Of a stretch of DNA of 6,453 nt, positions 1-6,453 are shown piece after piece. Source of the stretch: Globobulimina sp. (taxonomy: Eukaryota > Foraminifera > Rotaliida); contig PIVH01000290.1 of NCBI GenBank assembly GCA_003354225.1, positions 1-6,453 on the forward strand, in the 5' to 3' direction. The translations under genes and the position numbers were made by a program. The notes under the pieces were generated by a model. That model saw only the letters and a program-made list of their open reading frames with translations, searched no databases and was not told where the DNA came from. Numbering within the stretch: position 1 is the first letter of the stretch; each line of letters begins with the position of its first letter.

Positions 1-1
1 A

Positions 2-3000
2 GTTAATGAGATTACAACAATTACTCTACAAATATCCAGATATTTTGATCGTGATTTTTGTTGCAATGACACGTTTATTTACCGATTCATTCCAATCATG
101 ACGCTGTCATATTTGTCACCTACTGCAGTATTTGAAAGATCCACATTAACCATAATTAATGATGAAGCAAGTGGCGAATTAACAGAACCTGTAAACGTTT
201 ACGGTGAATATTTTTATTTCTCATCCGCGCTCTGCTGTAAATTTATGTTTGAAGATTTAGATTTGTTTTCAGAAATTGTAATTACAAATGCAATTTATCA
301 AACATCAAATCATATAACATGCCCAACACCGTATAATCGAGCTGTTGGTAATTATATAGTACTCATTAGTAATGATGGTGTGAATTTTGTCGGTTCAAAT
401 TTAACATTCGCCGTATTACCAATTATTACCATAACAAGTATTTTTCCAACCTATGGTAATTTTATGGGTGGTTATTTTGTCACATTAATAGGGAGCGGAT
501 TCAATTCAACATATAATATACAGTGTGTATTTGATGATACTTATTTTAAAGATGCAATATATATTAATGATCAACATATAAACTGCAGTGTGCCGATACA
601 TAATCCGGGAACAATGGATATTTCATTGGCGTATAATTATCAGAAATTGTCGGAAATGAATAATATAAATATAAAATCGTTTGCGTTTACGTATGTATTG
701 ATAATGAGAATAGAATCACTATTTCCAACAATGGGTCCGTTGTCCGGCGGTACTAATCTCACGGTCATTGGTTATAATTTTATAAACCAAACAGATGGTT
801 TACTCGCATTGGATTTGAAATGTAGATTTAAAACATCTGCCAAAACATCCAGAAAAAATATGGAAATTGTATTTGAACGTCCAGTCTATACAGACACCAT
901 TATGTCACACGACGGAACACAATTAATCTGCCAAGTTTTGTAATAGCATATTGTTTTTCTATTTTGATATAAATCAAAGATGATAATACCTACATAGACC
1001 CCAGCAAGAGATTTCGCGGGGTTTGTAACTGTGGAAATCGAAGCAACAAACGGTGAATGCACCGCACAGAATAAATTATTTAGATATTATGATAAAATAT
1101 ATTTAGATTACACTATACCAACAACATCAAGAACCACCGGTGGTGATATAATCGCTATTTATGGAACTAATTTTGAATTTTCACCAATTGGTTGGCTGCA
1201 ATGTTTATTCTCTTTATATAATACTTCGTTATCCTCCACATCAATTATAGTAACTGCGAAATGGATGTCCGAACATGAGATGAAATGCAAAGCTCCAGAT
1301 TTTGGAATCGCTGACCTTTGGAGCAACATTCAATATGATGCATACATACAAATATCAAATAGTAATGGTATAGATTGGAGTGAGAATGTCATCAATATAA
1401 CATTTAGAAATGATTTATTGATGCAGGCTACGACAATTTCACCACTATACGGTCCATCCACTGGCACAGAAGTGACTGTTACTGGTCTCAAGTTCCCATC
1501 TGATAAACAAGTTGCATGCCAATTTGGCAGTGATAAATTGCGAGCTATAGCTGACGTTATATCGGAGGTGTTATTAAAGTGCCGTGCTCCGTCCGTAGTT
1601 GGATCGATTGTGAATGATTCATGGACGACAAACTTTGCATTAGTTTCTGAGGAAGAAGTAATATTCCCATCAAATCTCAATTTTACATATATTTTGTTGC
1701 CTGTATTGGATATGTTACATCCTACCGATGGTCCATATTTAACCTATAATGGAAGTATGGGTAATTTATTGATAACTGGCAGTAATTTACCAACATTGCC
1801 TGGTCTAACTACCGTATGTCGATGGGTTCGAGTATATGTTGCTGACACGACATTGGATTATAGAGTCAGTTCGTATACGTTAACAAATGCGACAGTCTTA
1901 AATAGCAATGAATTGTTATGTGTGATACCAGAACCTACAGAAAAGGTTATATCCTATTACGGTGTAGAATTTTCATTCAATTTGCATGATTATACAATGA
2001 GTCACTTAATGTACAGATACTATGAACCAATTCAATTAAAGAGTATCTCGCCTGATTTTACACCAAATACATCGAATGAATATACTGTGCAATTAATTGC
2101 AAATTATATACCATTTTGGAGAGAAATTAATTGTTGGTTGGAATTTAATACCTCATATAAAGTGAATGTGACACTGATAAACCAGGGCAGATTTTGGTGC
2201 GTTATTCCAAATCAACCCGCACCATCAACTCTATCTATCTGTGCTGGTATTTATGGCATTTCGTATGATTGTATTGCTATGAAATATATCCTTCCTGCTG
2301 AGCTGTATGACATTGAACCAACATTCGGTTTAACTCACGGACATACAAACGTTACGGTGAAAGGACACAGGTTCTACGATTCTGGAATTGGTATTTTCTT
2401 CAAAATCTATAATGAACAGTATAATTTTACATCGACGGTAGAAGCGTTTTATGTGGACAATGAGACAGTGTATTTTGAAACGCATGTCGTAGAATATCCG
2501 GGAGTGTACGAATACAGTCTGACGCTTAATCGACAATCATTCACATCTTCATTTCTTAATTTTACATATATCATACCATCGCAAATTATCTCTGTGACAC
2601 CACATAATGTAATCTCAAGTGGAGGATCAGTTTTATCCGTAATTGGAGAAAATTATCCTATCCAACAAGCAAACGATACAGTTTATTGTATTTTATTTTT
2701 TGATGGCGTTTATTACTTTAAAATCAGAGGTACTTTATTATCAGCAACAAATGTAACCTGTGTTATGCCCGATTTTACGTCGTATGGCATTGAAACCGCA
2801 CATGAAATAATATCTATTATGTTGACATTTAATGGTCAGAGTACTACAGCAATGGCAAGACAATTGCATATTGTCCCACCATTCAACTTTACCTATGTTA
2901 ACCCTATAAATGTGCAAATATATCGTATAACAGAGGTATACATTACTGGCACCAGCATTGGTTATAATAAATATGTTAATGTGTCAGAAGAATTGTTTTG

Positions 3001-6000
3001 CAGATGGAACGATACTATATTCACTAAAGCCGAATATTGGAACTTGACCACAATATGCTGCGATACACCAAACTTTACAAGCAATGCATTGAATGAACTG
3101 AGATTAACATTCAATTTGCAACAATACTCGTCACCCATTTATATTTATTCATATTCGCGAATAATATTAGATTCACTAACTCCTAATAACGTGGTCCATG
3201 AAGGCGGATCATTTGTTCTCATATTCGGTTCTGGATTTGTGGAAAGCGATTATCTGAAATGTAGATTTTATGACTTTTATGTAGTTGCATCAGAATTTCT
3301 CAATTCATCGTGTGTTAAATGCATAATAATGCCAAATGTTAAACAAAGACAAAATGTGTCGATTAAAGTCTCCAATAATGATATTAATTATGATGGGGAT
3401 ATCAATAATGATCCCTTGTTTGTTGAATATCTAACACCAATAATATACTATGTAGATCCCAGAAATGGACCAGCTTTTGGTGGCACAGTATTGGAGGTTC
3501 AAGGTGGTTATTTTAAAAATACATCATATTTACATTTGTATATGATATGTGACCAAATTGATACTGCGACTGACGATTATATACAATCTAACATCGTGCC
3601 CTTTTCCTATGTAAACTCCACTTACATGTTAATTTACAGTGCAGCAGTGATAGTGGACACTGCTCAAAAAGAAACAACCTGTCATATTGAGGTGACAAAT
3701 AATGGACAGGATTATTCCAGAAATGGTGCTGTATTTAATTATTATACATTATTGGTTGAGAAATTCTTACCACTGTCTGGCTCTGTGGATGGCGGGACAG
3801 AAATCATTGTCATTGGCTTTGGATTTCAAAATCGTTCGGAATTGAATTGTTTGTTTCATAATGTGACAAGTCAAGCATATATGTTAGAACCCGACCGATT
3901 GTCATGTAATTCACCACCATTTACCAATATTTTCCCTAATTTTGATTATTCGCAAACAAATGCATTGCCAATCAATGTAACCTTGGAAGTTACGAACAAT
4001 TTATTGGATTATACCTCGCAACAAATGAAGTTTATTTATGAGATGAGACCATCCATTATAAGTATTTCGCCATCATCGAGAGTCGGTGATAGCATCACGC
4101 AGATCATTGTAAACTTAAATAATTCAAATAATTATGTGTTCAATGACTATGATAATACTGGTGGTTGGAGTGGCGCATATTGTAAATTTGATGATCGTGT
4201 GAGAGTTGGCCAAATCATTAATAACCATACTATTTTATGTATTTCTCCGCCACTGCCATCTGGTACAAATGCAGTGATGTCAGTGTCGAATAATATGCAG
4301 GATTTCTCCAATGATTCCATAATATTTGCATACACCAATCTAACCGAAGGATATTATGTCAATGCAAGCGCAAATAATGTGGAAATATCATGTCCGATTG
4401 GTTCGTATTGTCCAAAATCTACTTCAAGATATTTAACACATATACCATGTCGGCTTGGTTATTATCAACCAAATCCCGGCAGATCCGCATGCCATATATG
4501 TGTCCGTGGTCATGCATGTAACCAACGTGGATTATCATATCAACCAATATGTCCAGCCGGTTATGTATGTGAAGTAAACCAGGTCGGTAATGATGGTAAA
4601 CCATGTCCATTTGGTTATTTTTGTGAGAATGGAACAGAAACATTTGTTCAACCAATTATTAAGTCCCAGCCATATGAATTACAGTCATTGTATCGATCAA
4701 CAATTGTGGATGGATGGAATACACAGTTTATATTCGTACAAAATGGTACTGAAAGATATCAGAATAAATCAGCCCGTGTTAATGATATAATATTGATCGT
4801 TTCCAATGTAACATTGTTTTCAAATGCAACAGAAATACATAAATTAGCTTTAGCTGACATTAATACATCATTTATTCCACAATGGCAAGGTGAAAGGTCA
4901 GATATTCCGTATGGTTTAGTTTATGATTATCCGGATTCGATCGGAGTTACAAATATAAATATCATTAGCGATTCACATCCAATATTATTAACTGCACAGT
5001 TTCGTTTACAAAGTGTATTTCTATTTTTGTTTTTTCAATACATTTGTTTCTTTTTACTCTGATTTTCAGTGATAATTCTCTTTATTTTACTGCATTTGAT
5101 GGAGTATCGAGGAATTTATATAAATTGCATGTACCCGATCAGTCTGTAACATTATTGAAGATGTTTAACAGTGACTGCAACGTTTCAGTAGATGTGACAT
5201 TATCATGTGGATCTGCTAAATATTGGGCAACCTTCAGAGGTATTATTTATTTCAGTGCTGATGGCAATGATGGTGCTGGCTATCAATTGTGGAGAACCAA
5301 CGGTACATCGGCGTCAACACTAAGATTATCAAATATCAATGTTGCAGAATCAAGTGGGTCAATTCCGAAATATTTAACTATTCAGAGTCATTATATGTAT
5401 TTCAGTGCGAAAATAACAACAAACCGAGCATTATTTATTATGGAATTGCTCAATGAAGTTATATCACCAATACGTAACATGACATTGCCATATGACAATA
5501 CTATATTAATGGCAAATAATGATCCAATTTATTTGGGTGAAATTTATAATTATTATATTTTTTTCGGTACAAACAATAATGTGACAGATTTAACTGGTGA
5601 TTATATACTGTCCACTACGCGAATGTGGGTGACTACTGCTGGCAGTCTCAATATTTCATTTTTAATTGATATTAGCAATATAACTGACGATATATACAGA
5701 TGGCGTGGAAGTGATGGCGGTTACGATTTAATTGGGAATGGAATCCGTTGTTTTACTGAGGATATGAAATGGATTATGTACACAACGACCTATGATAATA
5801 ATACGGGATATGAGTGTAGAATATATTTTACTGCGTTATCGCTAAATCCATCATCATGGCATAACTTTTCATATCAAATATGGGAATCTGACGGTACTCC
5901 CAATGGCACACAATTATTAAAATCACCACAGCCGTGTCCAGAAGGTTTTTATTGTACTCTTAAAACCTCAACAAACGATCCAACCATTGATTATTTGCAA

Positions 6001-6453
6001 GGCTCTCAAATATTTGATACTGTTCAGAATCAAACAACTTTGTACCAACAACATACGAACTTAACAGTGGATGATTTACCATATTATCCAATGTTATGTT
6101 GGAATGGTTATTACTGCCCAGCCGGTTCAATGAATCCTCGCGGTTATGGTGCCTGTCCGACTGGTTATTATTGTCCAGGAACATTAACCTCATCCCATCC
6201 AATAATATGTGCGCAAGGCACATTATGTCCAGGCTTCGGCAATAGAGATTATTATGAATGTATGCCTGGAACATGGAGTAATCACACACGGCAATCATTG
6301 TGTGAAACATGTCCGATTGGTTATGTCTGTGAAGGTGGTGATGATTTGCCGTCAATATGCCCAGCTGGTTTTGTTTGTGATGTCACGGGAACCGAAGTTG
6401 CTAATCAACCTTGTCCAGAGGGACATTATTGTATGGAAGGTACTGCAACGACA
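2..6453 (+). CDS. Giant IPT/TIG-repeat, cysteine-rich surface protein, internal fragment (three exons)
   Basis: This is one gene, partial at both ends, proposed as join(2..934, 998..4998, 5070..6453) for 2106 sense codons. The frame is already open at base 2, and the first 32 codons complete an IPT domain, so the ATG at 98 is an internal methionine. The order is about 14 IPT/TIG domains, a GCC2/GCC3-like Cys-rich block, an unassigned segment, an ELWxxDGT-like region and a second Cys-rich block. I count over 50 N-x-S/T sequons, which with the many cysteines indicates passage through the secretory pathway. No signal peptide or convincing membrane span is visible, so both must lie outside if they exist. 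IPT domains are known in extracellular receptors and adhesion proteins and in some transcription factors; the glycan and cysteine content favours the extracellular type. A role in adhesion or recognition is inference. Coding sequence and exon continuity are well supported; exact splice sites less so. Confidence 0.88.
98..4339 (+). repeat. Tandem array of about 14 IPT/TIG (Ig-like) domains
   Basis: Each unit of roughly 85-115 residues opens with a hydrophobic I-x-x-I-x-P strand, usually a G-G-T/S turn and an I-x-G-x-x-F strand. A C-x-F/W motif follows, then a C-x-x-P motif, and the unit ends in F-x-Y. Approximate units (nt): 98-415, 416-700, 701-1090 (split by intron 1), 1091-1405, 1421-1696, 1697-2029, 2030-2296, 2297-2578, 2579-2905, 2906-3160, 3161-3439, 3440-3754, 3755-4051 and 4052-4339. 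Bases 2-97 are the end of a preceding unit. Clear examples of the opening are 'SLFPTMGPLSGGTNLTVIG' in the third unit and 'PLSGSVDGGTEIIVIGFGF' in the thirteenth. Units 1, 4 and 11-14 also keep an S/T-N-N-x-x-D/N-Y/F/W strand typical of the family. Units 7, 10 and 14 have lost the glycine turn. Sequence divergence is high, so this is an old array and not a recent tandem expansion. Unit borders are good to about ten residues. Confidence 0.88.
935..997 (+). other. Intron 1 (63 nt, phase 0), inside the third IPT unit
   Basis: The frame stops at TAA 941-943 and an in-frame TAG sits at 995-997. From 998 the same kind of IPT sequence resumes as T-P-A-R-D-F-A-G-F-V-T-V. Removing 935-997 joins L-I-C-Q to T-P-A-R, which restores the C-x-x-P motif seen in most units and completes the domain. 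The donor is GTTTTG and the acceptor is TACATAG, and the intron is visibly richer in A+T than its flanks. An alternative is 940-1008, with a more standard donor (GTAATA) but a poor acceptor (GCAAG). It also keeps frame but gives C-Q-V-L-D-F and loses the C-x-x-P proline. I prefer 935-997 on protein grounds. Confidence 0.72.
4340..4645 (+). repeat. Cysteine-rich block 1 (GCC2/GCC3 or ephrin-receptor-like repeats)
   Basis: The block directly follows the last IPT domain. It contains successive short cysteine modules: CPIGSYC at 4391, then C-R-L-G-Y-Y with 13 residues to the next cysteine (4448), C-H-I-C, V-R-G-H-A-C, CPAGYVC and CPFGYFC. The C-P-x-G-Y-x-C signature and the C-x13-C-x2-C-x5-C spacing are typical of the GCC2/GCC3 and ephrin type-A/B receptor-like cysteine families found in many protist and animal surface proteins. 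These modules are expected to be disulfide-bonded extracellular stalks. Identification rests on motif recognition only. Confidence 0.8.
4646..4975 (+). other. Unassigned segment of the protein between Cys-rich block 1 and the ELWxxDGT-like region
   Basis: About 110 residues with no cysteine, several sequons (N-G-T, N-K-S, N-V-T, N-A-T, N-T-S) and alternating hydrophobic stretches such as N-D-I-I-L-I-V-S-N that suggest beta strands. I do not recognise a domain here. It may be the first, degenerate part of the propeller-like region that follows, or an independent beta-sandwich. The reading frame is intact throughout. Confidence 0.6.
4976..5925 (+). other. ELWxxDGT-like repeat region (possible beta-propeller), interrupted by intron 2
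   Basis: After splicing, this region shows motifs of the ELWxxDGT repeat family: S-L-Y-F-T-A-F-D-G-V at 5077-5106, then G-I-I-Y-F-S-A-D-G at 5239-5265 leading to YQLWRTNGT at 5281-5307, a weaker Y-F-S-A strand at 5398-5409, and Y-Q-I-W-E-S-D-G-T at 5872-5898 followed by P-N-G-T-Q-L-L-K. In that family each repeat pairs an L-Y/F-F-x-A-x-D-x-G strand with E-L-W-x-x-D-G-T, and the repeats are thought to form blades. Here the glutamate is replaced by glutamine in both clear copies, and the middle blades (about 5410-5860) are poorly conserved. From family knowledge these repeats are mostly in bacterial secreted proteins. The propeller fold is inference. Confidence 0.65.
4999..5069 (+). other. Intron 2 (71 nt, phase 2), in the ELWxxDGT-like region
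   Basis: The exon 2 frame ends at TGA 5060-5062 after a run of Phe/Leu codons that is simply the T-rich intron body. From 5071 a different frame stays open to the window end and encodes D-N-S-L-Y-F-T-A-F-D-G. Splicing 4999-5069 gives L-L-T-A-H-D-N-S-L-Y-F and repairs the repeat. The acceptor TTTTCAG after a long pyrimidine tract is strong. The donor GTTTCG is the only GT giving the right phase with a normal intron length. The other in-phase GT, at 5029, would leave a 41-nt intron and keep 10 hydrophobic residues. The donor resembles that of intron 1 (GTTTTG). Confidence 0.78.
5926..6453 (+). repeat. Cysteine-rich block 2 (GCC2/GCC3-like), running off the window
   Basis: The block starts with CPEGFYC (5935), which abuts the last ELWxxDGT-like motif. 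A spacer of about 47 residues without cysteine follows, containing sequons. Then come tightly packed modules: C-W-N-G-Y-Y-C-P-A-G, C-P-T-G-Y-Y-C-P-G, C-A-Q-G-T-L-C-P-G, C-M-P-G-T-W with 13 residues to C-E-T-C, CPIGYVC, CPAGFVC and CPEGHYC. The frame is open to the last base, so the gene continues. The part at 6259-6450 matches 4448-4642 of block 1 in order and nearly in spacing, indicating an internal duplication. The role is inferred to be a disulfide-rich extracellular stalk. Confidence 0.82.

Noticed and set aside
98-943. A separate 281-codon gene starting at ATG 98 and ending at TAA 943
   Set aside because: The same frame is open back to base 2 and encodes the end of an IPT domain. The 943 stop lies in an intron, and the interrupted domain is completed from 998.
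935-1030. Frameshift or pseudogene break near 943-997
   Set aside because: A single 63-nt excision with GT..AG ends restores both frame and the C-x-x-P motif, and the flanking sequence shows no other damage. An intron is the simpler explanation.
1031-1033. GTG at 1031 as a translation start
   Set aside because: The frame continues upstream to 998 with good IPT sequence, and a GTG start is unlikely for a nuclear eukaryotic gene. It is an internal valine.
1330-1680. Minus-strand open frame of 116 codons
   Set aside because: It overlaps well-supported IPT coding sequence, has no recognisable domain and reads as an antisense shadow.
2330-2536. Other short open frames (minus 2330-2536, 4147-4338 and 4419-4655; plus 4590-4790)
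   Set aside because: All lie inside the main coding frame in another frame or strand and show no domain or composition of their own.
5015-5059. Hydrophobic Phe/Leu-rich stretch as a real transmembrane segment ending the protein
   Set aside because: It is the translation of the T-rich body of intron 2. Coding sequence of the same type resumes at 5070 after a strong TTTTCAG acceptor.
5960-6355. Minus-strand open frame of 131 codons, rich in His, Asn and Met
   Set aside because: It is antisense to the cysteine-rich repeats. Its composition follows from the reverse complement of the Tyr/Cys/Asn-rich plus strand, and it has no recognisable motif.
4391-6450. Metallothionein-like or zinc-binding cysteine cluster
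   Set aside because: The cysteines sit in C-P-x-G-x-x-C modules with glycosylation sequons around them, which fits extracellular disulfide modules better than metal binding.

Overview
The window lies inside one very large protein-coding gene of a eukaryote, read on the + strand. It is open at both edges, so no promoter, start codon, 3' end or terminator is present. The reading frame is interrupted in only two places. Both interruptions look like short AT-rich spliceosomal introns (about 63 and 71 nt) rather than gene ends. Joined as 2..934 + 998..4998 + 5070..6453, the exons give 2106 sense codons without a stop, which also points to the standard genetic code. The AT-rich codon use, short introns, many N-glycosylation sequons and domain types suggest an AT-rich unicellular eukaryote (protist). 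The species or lineage cannot be fixed from this sequence.

Layout: (1) 2..4339, the tail of one IPT/TIG domain followed by about 14 tandem, strongly diverged IPT/TIG immunoglobulin-like domains. Most carry the same pair of cysteines. (2) 4340..4645, a cysteine-rich block with C-P-x-G-x-x-C motifs, of the GCC2/GCC3 or ephrin-receptor-like type. (3) 4646..4975, an unassigned strand-rich segment. (4) 4976..5925, a region resembling ELWxxDGT repeats, split by intron 2. (5) 5926..6453, a second cysteine-rich block that runs off the window. Its last part matches the first block in cysteine spacing.

The product is inferred to be a giant extracellular or cell-surface glycoprotein, probably adhesive or receptor-like. 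Nothing enzymatic is visible and no function beyond this can be supported. No RNA genes, mobile elements, CRISPR arrays or minus-strand genes were seen. The points most worth checking are the nested domain architecture (Cys-rich / ELWxxDGT-like / Cys-rich), the unusual GTTTYG 5' splice sites, and the paired loss of both cysteines in one IPT unit.
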